Positions 49,990-63,270 of a DNA stretch of 64,000 nucleotides are shown here, piece after piece. Source of the stretch: Rostratula benghalensis. Its lineage: Eukaryota; Chordata; Aves; Charadriiformes; Rostratulidae. The DNA is taken from positions 3,126,320 through 3,190,319 of the forward strand of contig VXAI01000065.1 in the NCBI GenBank assembly GCA_013399305.1, written 5' to 3'. Below the pieces are notes generated by a model. The model saw only the letters and a program-made list of their open reading frames with translations. It had not been told where the DNA came from and searched no databases. Within the stretch, counting starts at the first letter, position 1, and the number at the start of each line of letters is the position of its first letter. The translations under genes and the position numbers were made by a program.

Positions 49990-50250
49990 AATTCTTTCCT
50001 TACAGTACCAGTATGCATAATTTTGGGGATTTTATATTACACTTAGCTTTACATTTTCTGTGTGTCACTCCAGTTTATTCAGTGGGTTGATCAGCCTTCT
50101 TATGTTATTCTATGATTTTTTTCCTTATTTCTCTTTGACTTCACTTGTTTTCCAAGCCAAGTTTGTCAGCTTTTTCACTATTTTCTACACTATTTTCGCT
50201 CTCCACTTATCAATGTTTTTTGGTGTGTTTTCTCAAATTTTTCAGTGGAT
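49990..50250 (-). mobile_element. possible very old CR1/L3-like remnant
   Basis: Words such as 'ttagctttacattttctgtg', 'gtcactccagtttattcagt' and 'gccaagtttgtcagcttttt' occur in the same order as the antisense of the CR1/L3 segment encoding the region downstream of the catalytic domain. Similarity is faint and by eye only, with no diagnostic 3' end. The T-rich composition could create the resemblance by chance. Confidence 0.22.
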
Positions 50251-52532
50251 TTAAAAAATTTTTTTAACTGTATTTTACCCAATTTTCTGTGTTCTGTAAT
50301 GTAGAGTTACAAAAGCAAGCCTTTCTGCTCTCTCTTTAGCAAAGTATTTGCCCCGAGATGAGAAAGCTATTATTTTACATTTTTTGGACTACAAACATTT
50401 GGAGTCATTTTCCCATTTCTGCTTTCTGGCAGCTAAAGGCAATCAAGACCTAAGGGCAATCCAAAGCACCAGTTCTTGATTTTTGTCATAATGTAATTAA
50501 TTTTTTCTTATAAGTAGAACAATTTCATTACACATCACCTGCTGCCTGTTTCTGTGATACCTTTTCCCCAAAATGGCAGATTTATAATTTGACTGGAAAC
50601 TTGTTTTGTCAAGGATGGCTTATGTTGATCTCCTACCACCACTTTAGGATACTTGTCAGGCATAGAAGTGGTCAATGCATTTTGACTAATTTTCGGGAGA
50701 CATCCTCAAGAGAGTCCAAAATTTGCACTTGGAGCACTCCTGGGTCAAAAAGTCTGACACTTTTTATTCTGCAGTTGGCTAGGATTTCAGTGAATCATCT
50801 TCACTGTGAACTCACTGTTCCAAATCAATCCATTTTCTCACCTATGCAGATGGCTGGCTGGGGAGTTCCTGAATCATGCAGGGAACTCATGATTTAAAGT
50901 CAGTGGCTGCACATACAGGCACATCCCTAGTACTAGAGCAGACCACATTTGTAGCTGTAGGACAAACTTGAATTTCATTGTTATGTCTCAGTTATTTGCT
51001 AAGTTCTGTAGCTCTTGCTACACTACCCTTGTGTTGTGCAGCTTTCTGACATCTCATTTTATTTTCTGTGCAGATTTCTCTATCCTGTGTTCAAATTAAT
51101 CTGGATTCCTATCACATTTCTAGTCAACTGTCATTTTCCCCATGAATTCATTTTGGAAAAAATTCAGACATAATTAACTTCTAGCAGATAAACATTTAAA
51201 GGAGAACCTTTCATCTAATAAGGAAATTTTGCTTCATGCTGAAGTGTACATCTGAGCAAGAATTTGGTGAGACCATATTACTATTACTCCATTGAAGAAG
51301 CTTCCAACTTTTGCAAGGTTTTTAGCAGTCCTGGGCTTCAGAATATCTGGGCTATTCATTCCCAGATGAACTGAAAAGACACGGGGAACATTGGAATCAA
51401 AGATAAGAATCTGCATCAATGAAAATCAGAAAAACAAGAGGCACAAGTGGATGGACTGTATGCAGTCATCACTCTATTACCCTTCAGAGTGGGGATACAA
51501 AGGTATAGAAAAAGTACAGTGTTAAATGCAGAGGAAGAAAGGAAGGAAAAGGAGTGATTAGACCTAGGGAGAAGGAAAGCACGAGTTTGCACTTCTCTTC
51601 CAAATGTGATTGACTTTTCCTTTGGTTATTTTTGGTCTTGAAAAAATCCTCAGGTTGATCTTCACTAGAATGTCCGTCAGGAGAATAAGAGACAAAGAAC
51701 ACAAGTTGAGAGGAGAAACCCACCTTTCTGTCATATGGGGGGACCTCACCAGCAATTTCCTAACTTTATTTTTCCAGCATCTTTTCTACTTGTTTGTGGC
51801 ATTGTGTTTTTCTAAATTGTTAGCCCATTCTTCTGAAGGACTAATGTTACTCATTTTTGCAGACTTTATGCTTGATTTTACAGTGTAATCTGTTTGTGTC
51901 ACTGCTCAGAAAATAGATTGTTACCTGCAGGCTGGAAACTTTGAACAGCATTTTCAAATATTTGCTTTTTTTAGCACTTATATTCCTTAAGTTTTCACCT
52001 GCATGTCTTAATGCTTTGGGATTACTTTGTTTAATGGCCCTTGTCTCAGTGAGGATGGATGTCAGCCACACCAGTGACCCATTGCAGTTCTCTGTAATCT
52101 CCTCCTTTCCTGTGTCTTTCTTTGGGGAAGATAGAAGTAACAGCTACAGGATGCTTTCATGAATGTGGCCAATCTACTCCTGAGTAAAAGCTGTAGATTG
52201 CACAGCTGCAATTTCTTAGTAGAAGCAGATGAACCGTGACCTACTGCCGACGGCCACTTTGGGTTACATCATCCCACTAGTCACCACCCACTGCTGCAGA
52301 CAGCCAGCCGGAGGGACACGTTGAACAGACGGCCTTTCATTGACACTTCATGAATTAACGGCTAGGGGCTGCTCAAGAGGAGCACAGTTGGCATCTCTTC
52401 CTCCTTGGAGACCCAGTGTTCGAGATGCCTATGGCAGAAATTCAGGGAAAGAGGATGGATTACAAGTTTCTCCTTGCTGCTTTAGAATGTGTTGTCCTTT
52501 TGGCAACAGTGCTTTTTTGTTGTGGTGTGGGA

Positions 52533-52547
52533 TTTTTTTTTTTTTTT
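52533..52547. repeat. poly-T run
   Basis: A T run of about 15 bases, preceded by GTGGTGTGGGA. It is short low-complexity sequence with no recognised parent element. Confidence 0.8.
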
Positions 52548-53436
52548 CTTTCTGTGCTACTTAGGTTAGTATATTACCTAAAAAGATAACCCTCTTCAAG
52601 CAGAATACTTGAGGGAAAGTGTTGAAGATTAATTCCCATTCTTCTTGCATGACTTCCTTTTGGTTCTTATTAAAAGATGAGTACATGCCTCTGTTTCTTA
52701 TCATACATGTTTTATACTTTAGCTCTCAGAAGGAGTGATGTGCACTGTGGTGAGCAAACATTTCCTCTCTCTGTCTTGCTGATTTGAGATCCACTCCTAT
52801 GATGTGATCTGTCAGGCTGCCCTCAAAATGTGATTTTACTTTCTGATTAGAAATTGAGTGACGGATCAAACAGAAAGTAGCTAAACAAAGGCTTGCTGTT
52901 GGATGTCAGACCAACCAAAACTACTTGTTAATTCCTGGCAAATAAAGTAGTACTCAACATACTGAGACTGTTGAAACATCAAATCACTTCTGAGTGACAT
53001 TTATCCCCAATTACAGCTAATCTGATATCATGACCTCTTAATACAGAAGCAAAAAACTTCTCCAGGGCAAAAGATTTTTTAACCTGAAGCACGGTCTCTC
53101 CAAATTTTTCAGCATCAATGCAATACCTAGACAGAGGGTAAAGAAGACTTGTTAGGTAGGCAGGATAATTACGTATAATTGGTAGCCAGATCCTAGTTAC
53201 TAGTATATAGTTTTGCATAAATTACTATATATGGATGATTGTATGTCAGTAAAACTGCATTTAATATTTCAATACAACTTTGTGATTTTCTGTTCCTCAG
53301 AGATATTTATGATTATGAAAAGAAAAGAGAAGCTTTGAAATTTCAAAATGTACTGATAGACAAAATATGACGTTCTCATTTAAAGATAACTAACAGCAGC
53401 TGCATCCATATTGTGTCTTAGAAAAATGATGCAAGT

Positions 53437-53451
53437 AATAATAATAATAAA
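53437..53451. repeat. (AAT)n microsatellite
   Basis: Five AAT/ATA units in tandem. It is short, but a plausible polymorphic trinucleotide repeat. Confidence 0.8.
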
Positions 53452-56400
53452 CTGTGTTGCTTTGAAGGATGCTGGACAGACCTATCTACTTACTTCATCT
53501 TTGAAATGTTCCTACTTTACCAAAATGGGTAGTTACAAATTTTTATCTGGTAGTAACTACTTCCATGATTTAATTTTCATATTCATTTTGGGACAATTAT
53601 ATTTGAAAATGAAATATGGAAAGGAAATCTATGGATCAGTAAATTTTTTTTCAAAATTCAAATATGTTTCAAGTGAAGTAAAATGTGACATGATAGCTTG
53701 AAATAAAATTAATAGTATTAATTTGTATTGGCTTCAGTTTATTTTTGTTCAGCCACCGTCATAGTTTGCTGTATGATATTAGTCTTAGATGGGAGTAAAT
53801 TAAATAAGACAATTTCTAAAAGAAAATTAAAGTAGGACTGAAAATTAACGCATCATCTGTCTGGATTTTATCTAGGAATTTAGTTCTACAAAGAGCTGCA
53901 CACTCCTCATTCAATGAGTCCTGGATGGTTATGTTTAAATGAGTAAGGATAAAATCTTGGAAGATACGGATTCTAGATTTAGTTTGCCTAAATCACTTAA
54001 GGTTTTATAACATTTATCTCAATTTTTTTTTTGCACCACCAGAATTAGCAAAATTTAGCTGGGAATTGCTTGAAAAAATTCAGTAAGACTGCTAGTATTT
54101 TCTGCCCATTCTTAATATGTGATGGCTGTGAAAGCAGTTGGTCTGTCTTAATGGAGTTTTAGCACTTTTCTCTCCTGGGAGAAACAAAACTGATGGGAAA
54201 AACAGGAAACCAAATATCTGAACAACTTCAAAACCATTTGCGGTTTCGGTTTTAGAAATATAAAGCTTTTTTTTTTATAGGGGGAGGCACACATTTATTT
54301 TTCTGAAGCAATTTACAAGCCCATAAAATGTTCATCAAACAAATGACCGCTAGTTGCTCCTTTTTTATCCACACATTGTGGTGTTTAGATTATATAAGTG
54401 TTACAGTAATATATATTAAAATTATTTAAATAAAAATGAAGTGATCCGTTTTCTTGAGAACTAAATATTAAGCTAAGAATTGAACAACCTTTAAAGCTCT
54501 TCCTGCTGTCACATGAATAAATATAACAGCTCTGGAACTGGGTCACAGTCAGGCAAGAGAGAAGTAGGGAAATCCATTTAATGGAACAGTGCAACTGGGA
54601 ACTGAGTTCTTATTGGAAAACACCTGTTTCTTCCATTATTTCAATAATATGAATATACTCTAGTGATCACATTTCACATTTTGTAAAATAAAAGTTATAG
54701 GAAGAGAGTCCTCCTTAGTTCTGCTAAATCCTAGAAGAGCACTCACAGATGTCTGAGAGCGGGTAATAACTGTGAAAATACATACTGTAGAGAGGACTTA
54801 CAATTATCGGAGTCGAATCCAGTGGTGATTTCCTTGGTTTATGATATCCTGTAAATTCCTGCTACAGTTGAGATAAAAATGCTTCATAGAAACACATTAT
54901 AGGGATTATTCATGTGCTGTAGAAGATACCTTAATTGTGGCAATGTGGTTTTGTTTTGTATTTTTAAATTATCCTTAAAAAAATCCTTTTCTAAAGTTTA
55001 CCAAAAATGTTTTCTCAGTTTAGTCCTGTTCTTCAACATAAATAGTAAAGGAAAGTAATATATAATATACTGTGCATTTGAAGTGATTTGTTCTGATTGT
55101 GTCTGATTAAAACTTTCACATGAAGAAGAAAAAAGCATATCTGAAAGAAGGCAATTTCAAAGCCTCGCATTTATTCAAAGACATTGTTTTGTCCTTTTTT
55201 TCTCAAATAAATGTGGCTTGTATGCTGAGGTATATTCATCAGAAGCAGGAAGTTCCCAAAACAGGCATTTAAAAAGTAATATTTTTTTTTCTGCCGTGTA
55301 AATAATTTTTCCTACAAATGAAAATAGAACTACAAGGACTTTCCAGGATCATTTATTCCGCTCACCAACATTGTACACACCCTCATTTTTTTACAGGTTG
55401 GTTTTTAAGTTCCATTTTTTAAATTTGGGAGATTTTTTATGGTGTGATTTGTTTGTTTGTTTTTTTCCCCACCACTACGCACATAAAAAAAGCTGTTTCA
55501 AACAACATTCACCTGACACTAAAATACAAATGTGAATCATAACTTCACATGTCAGGATAGGAACTGTTTTTTCAATTCCCTGCTTTCCTACTGGAATGAA
55601 ATGAGATTCTATTTTTAATGCAACATACACTCAAAAAGAACAGAGACAGGAACAAATGCCTATAGGGTATGTATTGTGTTCCACAAAGTGTGAAAAACTT
55701 TGAGAAGTAAGAAAGATCCCAATAGCTAATGTGTGTAATGGAAGGTAACCGTACACAGAAATGAAAGAGAAGGTGGCAACTGAAATCTAAGATATATATT
55801 AATTTCCATATCGGATCTGGTTTTTCTGTTTGGGCAGATGTATTTATATACGGAATAGACAGCTTTAAATAACTTACCATGACCACTCCTCTACTTAAGC
55901 TTATGTTGGTGAAGTTTCAGTGTAAAACCCCAAATCCTCATAATTAACTCTAATCATAACAGCAAAAGTCTCTTACATAACTCTATTATGTAATAGTTAA
56001 AAAGCAAAACAATGAGGTCTACTGTTACTATACGCTTTCAAACATCTCATTCATGTGTTTCAGACAAGTGGCTAAGTGAATGGGCTGCGTGATGAAGTAC
56101 TGCTCCATGTCTAGTCCCTCTTAGCCTTAGACTTACTCACCAGTGAATCAAATACAAATGTAATTATTATGATTAGTACCCCTGTTGTTTAGACACTGCA
56201 GTAAGACAAATACTTCAATTCACAAAATCTGCTTCATTGTATTGTAGAAACTGTCATTGATGACAAGTTTTCGTGCAGTAAATGATTTATGAAATCTGTT
56301 CAGCTGTCTATATGCGGGTTATCCGTAAGCAGATTTGTTCACAGAATATCATCCAGTTTTTTTATTGTTCCCCATGTCACCACAAAGTCTCATTCTTCGT

Positions 56401-57404
56401 GATTTTGTCTGTTGATTTACCAATTTATAAGATATTGATGAACAAGACTGAACTCAAGGTTTGACTAATGTATAGTTAGAGATTGCTAAAGATTAATAAC
56501 AGACTGTTAAAAGTAAGTTAAACTTACTCGGAAGAAAAGAACAAAGGCTTATACATAGCCACTGGAATTTTATAGAAAGACTTTTCTTAATTAGCTATAA
56601 ACAATAAAGCAGCGCTATGAATTCATATAGAGTTAGAATAAACAGGATTGTTAGTATACAAAAACAAATTGGCAGAGTTTATTATAAGGAATCTACTTTG
56701 AGTGTTTACTCAGCCATTATAAGTACCAGTTGACTGCACTTCAGTAAGAAATGTAAAAATGAAGTTTTTATCAACCCTTTGAGCCAGTCAGTAACTTTCT
56801 TATAAATGAGGTCTTGCACTAGGTTTCATTAAGGGGAAAAAACCAGTTCTTTTATTAAGTGAGCAGGTGAGTAAAAAATGGGAGCAATTTTGAACTTAAT
56901 AAGTGGTCTTTTGCAAATTCTCTGCATAAATATCTACAGCTTTTATGATAAGCATTTTTGCAGAATATTAATTAAATATATTTTTAGCATTGCACAAGTT
57001 GGCGTGAGAGGCAACTGTGTGACAGATATCTTTGTTTCTTTTAAGATACTGACAAAGAAGACGACATAAAAATATAAAAAGTAAAATTTCACACTTGGAA
57101 ATCAGCAACAGAGTGTAAAGAGGTAAATTTTTAAACGAATAAGGTGTGTAATATTCAGTCAAAATGGGAAAAAATAGTGTAGTGTATTAGACTTTTAAAG
57201 GACATTTTTCATATCTCATCAAGACAGTGAATCAAAATTTGTGATCAGCAGGGCCTGTTATTCATTTTCAACCACTGAAACACAGTGTTATGTTTAATTT
57301 ATTGTCATATATGTTGAATTCTTCTTTTGCAAATCTAATGACTGTAACAATATCCTCCAATAATACTATGTACACTTCCTCTTCCTTAATCTATGCTTAC
57401 TTTG

Positions 57405-57838
57405 GGGTCTGGAGAATAAGTCTTAAGAGGAGAGGCCGAGGGAGTTGGGTTTGTTCACTCTAGAGACAGGGAGGTTGATGTGAGACCTTATCACTCTCTA
57501 CAATGACCTAAAAGAAGGTTTTAGAGAGGTGGAGGTTGGTCTCTTTTCCCAAGGCACAGGTAATAGGACAAGAGGAAATGGCCTCAAGTTGTGCCAGGGG
57601 AGGTTCAGATTGGATATTAGGAAAAATATTTACACTGAAAGGGTTATTAAGCCTTGGAATGGGCTGCCCAGGGAAACGGGTGGTTGAGGCCTCATTCCTG
57701 GAGATACATAAAAGACAGGTTGACATAATGTTTAGTGACATGGTTTAGCAATATTTTTTTAATGAGAGTTACATTGATGGTTAGACTAGATGGTCTTAAA
57801 AGTCCCTTCCAACCTCGACAACTCTATGGCTCTACGGT
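57405..57838 (+). mobile_element. CR1 LINE 3' end, plus strand
   Basis: Sense-strand CR1 from the end of its second frame to the terminus. Landmarks: 'gagaggccgagggagttggg' (about 57430), 'aataggacaagaggaaatgg' (57560), 'ggttcagattggatattagg' (57602), 'ggaatgggctgcccagggaa' (57656) and 'tagactagatggtcttaaaa' (about 57781). It then has 'tcccttccaacctcgacaac' followed by the terminal repeats TCTATGGCTCTACGG. An intact 3' terminus with a lost 5' part is the usual result of incomplete reverse transcription. The 3' region differs from the other copies here (TTTAGTGACATGGTTTAGCA block), so it belongs to another CR1 subfamily. Confidence 0.92.
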
Positions 57839-60362
57839 TTCATTTCCTTTTACTGCCTTCCTGTCCCTCTTCTTACTGTCTCAATATATGATACCTGTGT
57901 CACAAAGTAAATACTGTTCTTCCAAGTAGATAGATTCTATTTATCTCTTTTATGTTTGAAAGAATTGTAGAGCTGTATTAGTTTTTTCTTAGACACTTTC
58001 CATAACTTCATTTGAATTCTTTGTATTTTCTGACTTCTGATCTGTTTCAGAAGTTCTGGATTCTTAGACCATAAGAAGAGTAAGCTTATCAGCTCCTGTA
58101 GTAATCACTTATCCATGTGTTCTCATCCATCATTTCCACTACCATTGTGTGAGAGTTCATTTTTCCTGCTTTTCTTGCTGCTGTGTGTTACTAGAGTGAC
58201 AAGAAGAATGATAGTGACACTAGACTAAGGAAGTACAGAGAGATCTTTGGCAGCTGTTATGCGTGGTTTCTCAATTTGCTAGTCTAATATTTGGAGTATA
58301 TCAGCTTTTGCAAAATTTGTCATTGCCATTCATAACATCAGCTGCCTTTTTCTGGAGTATAAAACTGGCACAAAACTTCTTTTTGCGGGAATTATTTACC
58401 TGAAATTTAAAGTCCTTAATGAAGATGTTCCTGCAAATGAAATAACTGCAGAAGATACTCCTAAACTTCTTTGGAAAGGATTTCTGTGGGCTGTGGACAT
58501 TCAGGGTGCTCGTAATAGTTTTCTCTTAAACTAGAATACTATGAGAAGGGTAACAAACTGTCTTGGAGCCAGAAAACATGGTCCCATTTCCGTTCTTGAG
58601 TTCTTGAGGTGTGAGAAGAATTACAGGCTATATAGAAAGAAGTATGCTCAGTTCAGAGGGTTTGCTTTGCTACTAAACATATCAGGGCAAGTTATAAATG
58701 ATATTTCAGCCTCTCATCAGTCCCTAATGTTACTTTTAAATAATCCTACTGATTGTTCATAAAAAATAGATTCCTACATTGCTGCTTGGAAACTATCCTG
58801 TTTTCCAGGATCATGATGGCTTGACGTGATTAAATCCAGTGGTGTGAAGCATGTGACTTCTTTTTATCATGGTGGCTGTTTTACAGCTATTAAAACAACA
58901 CCTCATTTTTCTTTCCAACCTTTCTTTGAATACTGTGACTCAATGGACTCTGTTGAAAATCTGAGAGTCAGAATCTTTCCTTCACTCTTTATAATGGCCT
59001 GGATCTGGTCTTCCGGACAGGAGGCAGTGCCATTTTTTGTATACCTTAGTTGTACCAGATATTCAACAAATTGGAACTGGATGTTGATATGCACCCACAC
59101 TACTTAAGTTCATTGACAGCTACCTACAGGAGGTCTCCAGCTGAGTGTGAACAAAAAAAAGACGGAAAAAAGTATGTACTCCACGTGTTAGTAGATTATG
59201 TTCTTCCAGTTTAAACTCAAATTTGAAAATCCAGGAGTTTTTAACTTCGTGGCTTTATCCACTTCTGCTTGTTGAAGGAGTCTTTCAGGATGCAGATCAT
59301 GACTATGTTACTTCACTACATTCTTAAAGGCAGATTTTCTGTATAAAATCTTATTTCCGAATAAAGTCAGTCCAGTTTATCTTTCATTGTTTTATTAAGA
59401 TTAATACAAAAATTACAGATTAAAACCCCCAAAATTATCTGCTTGAGGTTCATAACTTCTTGTTGATGTATTAGATGGCTGTGAAGAGCCACATTAGTTT
59501 CTTTTTAGAAAATACCTTTGAAAAAAAGTCCAGTCAAAAGGTAGACAGTTCTAATTCAGAAAAGTAGACAAAATATTCTCTAGCATGTTTCACAACAGGA
59601 ATATAAGGTATCAGAAGCATATTTTCCAGTACACTAGCACTGACATTCTGAATCAGACTGGTGTTCATCTGGTCCTGTGGTACATATCCAGCTTGAAAAA
59701 TTAGTGATCTGTCAAAAGTACACATAAAGTGAGTAGACATAGTATAATCTGCATTTTTCAAATGGAATATATAATTTTCTTTCCCTGAACTCTAACAGGT
59801 ACGCCACATGCCAGTCAATGTGTGTTGTTGTTCGCTGGGGTAACCCTACATGCTCTTTGTATTAACTTACAAATTAATAACAGAACTTCTGTTCTAATTT
59901 ATTTTTGTTTCAGTCCTACTATATTCAGTTCATCCTTTGCTAATAAGTTTCACAGCTCAGTTATCTCCAGTGAGTGCGATCACAACCCAACCCTGTTTCA
60001 TCTATTCATCTTCTGGGCAGCTTGGAGGCTTGGACAGTGGCATCTGAATTCTAAGCTGATAGACCCACAGTTTTGATGAAATGAGACACTACGTTTGACA
60101 GGGCGCTCAGACACTTGTATAGGAATGGAATATAGTGCTGTCTAAAAAGTGCAGCAATGAGGACTGCTAGTGAGAGCCGTCGAGAGGTCTAGATGAACTA
60201 GAAGATTCTTTCCATGTGGATTTTTGATATTTTTGCCAGATTTTTGTGTGGAAACTCTTGTGCATCTTTTGTTTCTTTTAAAATTAATCACTGCAAGTGC
60301 TGCATTTTAACATGGACTATGATAAACTGAGAAGGAGTTGAGTGTAAAAATTATCTTTTAGA

Positions 60363-60392
60363 ATCCCAGATCAAGGTATTTTAATCTGGGAT
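60363..60392. repeat. 9-bp perfect inverted repeat
   Basis: ATCCCAGAT (60363-60371) pairs with ATCTGGGAT (60384-60392) around a 12-base loop. It is a single short hairpin with no terminator or RNA-gene context. Confidence 0.7.
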
Positions 60393-61807
60393 ACATGTCA
60401 AGCCCTATCAGAGAGGTTACAATTTTATGTTTTACACAGGTGCTATACCAATGCCAGTAGCTTCAGGCTGGGAAAAAGTAAATTTCAAATTCCTTGAAGC
60501 CAGGCAGGCTTGAAATTCCAGAGAAGCCTCATGACAGGCATGAGAGGCTGTTTGATTCTCTGCTTTGTCTTCCTCTGAGCCAACTCTCTAGGCTGATGGA
60601 TTCTGCCTGTGCCTATGCCTCAGCCCTAAATGCTTGCAGTAATCTAGAAGCTCTGAGTAGCTGCTGGATATTATACTTTCTATTGTTGGTATTTCATTCA
60701 CTTGTATGTTCCACAATTTCTTTCCAGTTAGGCTTTATCATGTTTTAAACAAAAAAGATATGCCAAACTCCACTGAAAAGCATTTTAGGAGGGAATTCAG
60801 GTGTAATGACGCTCTCTTTTGTGCAATATACTTGTGCTAGTACAGAATGTTATTCCATGCTCCTGAATCAAGTGTGGAAACGGATTTTGAGACTGAGTTC
60901 TTCTTTTAAAGGATATATTTTCCTTCACTCATGAGTTATTGATGACTAATGCAGAATAAATTGAGGGTTTAATGCGGGAATTATATGTCTGATGCTGTAT
61001 AGCCTGAAAATGGATGTGGCCTCTGTCCTTCAATATTATGAAACTCTAAAAATGCTGTGAAGCATCATCTGGGGAGACTAAGAGGTGTATCTAACACAAA
61101 ACAAGCCCCAAATAACTCTGCCACAATAGGTATGTGACGTGTTCTATGAAATTTTCTCATTACACACTGTAGGAGCACAATTTAGTGTAGAAGGGGTACT
61201 ATGCACAGATAGGGAGACACCCTGTAATACATGGGGTGAACGGGACCTTGGTTGTGCTCAGGAGAGTCAGTGGCACTTATATTGAGCTGGGAAGGGTGCA
61301 GCGTAGGTATTCTCTGACTGGATGTAGCACCTCATACAGTTGGGCAGCTGCTGTGTCCCTTCCCACAGGGACTAAGATGTTCTGAAAAGTAGAGACATAG
61401 CATCTCAGTAAACAGCACAGCCAGAAAGATGTGCAGAAAGGTGGATAAATGATTAGAAAGTCCTGCTGTGATTTAAAAAAAGAAAAAAAAATTGTGTTTG
61501 TTAAAGTAGGTATAATTCTTCTGCTGGTACAAATCAATAGCTTAAATGAATCTGTGCTAATTTACTCCAGCTGGATATATGGTATGTTACTTGCTAGTTT
61601 GTGTCAAATACCCAGCCCTGCTATCATCATCTCCAGAAACCATTCAACTCCTTATTTAGAACATAAAGATCTGAGAGAAGTTAGAAATTTTGACTGCAAG
61701 AGTCTGACCCAACTGACTTCATTGATAACACATGTGACAGAAGTTTGGTATACTACATATGGAGAGATAAAAAAGGAAACCTTCAACCCTATAGAGACAA
61801 AGCTGCC

Positions 61808-61827
61808 TTTTTTTTTTTTTTCCCCCC
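61808..61827. repeat. T run followed by C run
   Basis: About 14 T then six C, with another T run and CCC just after. This is pyrimidine-only low complexity. Confidence 0.8.
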
Positions 61828-63244
61828 ATATTTTTTTTCCCAAGGGGAAAAAACCAGCCCAATTCCTATATCCACATACTGTTCAGAATTAGAAGACTCA
61901 AAAGTTATTAAAACCAGTCTTACCATTAGCAGAAAGCATTGTAAGTCTCATTAAATGTATTTTCAAACTAAAATCCAGGACTTAAAACCCAATGTGAAGA
62001 AAAAGATTGTTCAGAATCTATGAGTCAAGTCTTGCAATAGAAAGACAATTACAGTGGAAAGATTTACATAAAATCTCATGCCATGAAGCCACTCATTCTG
62101 ATACTTTTCCTACAGGATATCTTAATATTTCACAAGCATGAAAAAAATCCATTCTTCTATTTCAGCATTGTGCAAGCTGTAACAGAAGTTTATACATCTG
62201 ATCACAAAATACAAAGCCAATCATGATATTGATGGAAACAATGGTAGTTTAGCTACTCGCCTGGACTGAATAGAATTTGCAGTGCTTTTTTATAAACAAA
62301 TGAGGTAACTGAAATCTGTCTGACTGAATTGCAGGTCACAAAAATAGTCTTACTACTGTCTTCTAATGTCTATGTTGGCCATTTGAAATATCTGACTTGC
62401 TGTAAATACTGTGTGATTTGATTTAGCAGAAAATGGTACAAATGTAATAAATACCCTTAAGTGGTCAGGACATTGCTTAACTTCTAGTCCTTAATAAAGC
62501 AGAGAGATGTTCAGAGGCCAAAAAATATGACAAGACTGTAACCAATAGACTGTGGTTCGCATAGAGAACTGCACTTCACAAAGAATTGTGTTGTGATAAA
62601 TGCCTGATTTTGCATTAATGTGATAGCAATACTATAAAATAAACAGGATCTTCCACCACCGGTACATGAACCCTGTGCAGCTAGGGTTTAAGCCAAAGTC
62701 CATAAGGTCAGCTCAATTAATTTTCCATTATTCTGCAACGTAATTAAGTTTAAATGTAAGAAAGAAGCACAAGTAGCTGTTCATTCATCCTGGGTCATAA
62801 AAGCCCAAGATTCAAGTACTGCAGAAAATGTAAAGATTGTCATTGTCAAATTTTATTTTCATGAGGAAAATACTATGCTCAGAGTGCCAAGGAAGATTAA
62901 TGGGTTGTATTCGGAGAATTTAAGTAATTTCATCCTTCAAAAGTCAGTCAAAATTGAAGAAGGAAGCCTAGAGAATTTTGTAGTTCAGCTGAAATAAAAA
63001 ACCTCTGAGTAATACAATACAATGAAGAGGAAGAATTTTAAATAACTTGGTCTCTAGATTAAATAAGATTATAAAATTTAACTATTTTCCAGGATGCACA
63101 TTTTTCACTTGTTATTTTATTACTAAAGAAAAGTTATATTATCTAACATATGTAAAAATACCAAGAACAATCAATCATGATAGCCCAAGTACAACTAATT
63201 ATGATATATGTTGCAAAATAACGGTAAGATTTATTTACTGCTTT

Positions 63245-63270
63245 GTTTCACATTGATAATAATGTGAAAC
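63245..63270. repeat. 10-bp perfect inverted repeat
   Basis: GTTTCACATT (63245-63254) pairs with AATGTGAAAC (63261-63270) around the six-base loop GATAAT. It is too short for a microRNA precursor; no target-site duplication is visible. Confidence 0.75.

Larger units (their letters stand above)
40531..57404. other. long unique AT-rich non-coding region
   Basis: No supported gene in nearly 17 kb. Noted inside it: an open frame after a good splice-acceptor-like sequence (44796-45215), two small tandem duplications (46444-46463 and 46848-46955) and T runs at about 49239-49253 and 52533-52547. A T-rich block at about 48.6-52.6 kb may hold very old repeat remnants. An (AAT)n run lies at 53437-53451. 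Confidence 0.5.

Noticed and set aside
52160..52440. Locally GC- and CpG-richer patch, considered as an LTR or promoter
   Set aside because: I found no TG...CA ends, no TATA-plus-polyadenylation layout and no paired copy in the window.
61449..61892. 147-codon plus-strand frame, the longest apart from gap artefacts
   Set aside because: It passes through a T/C homopolymer tract and shows no domain, signal peptide, splice site or polyadenylation context. A frame of this length is near the chance maximum for 64 kb.
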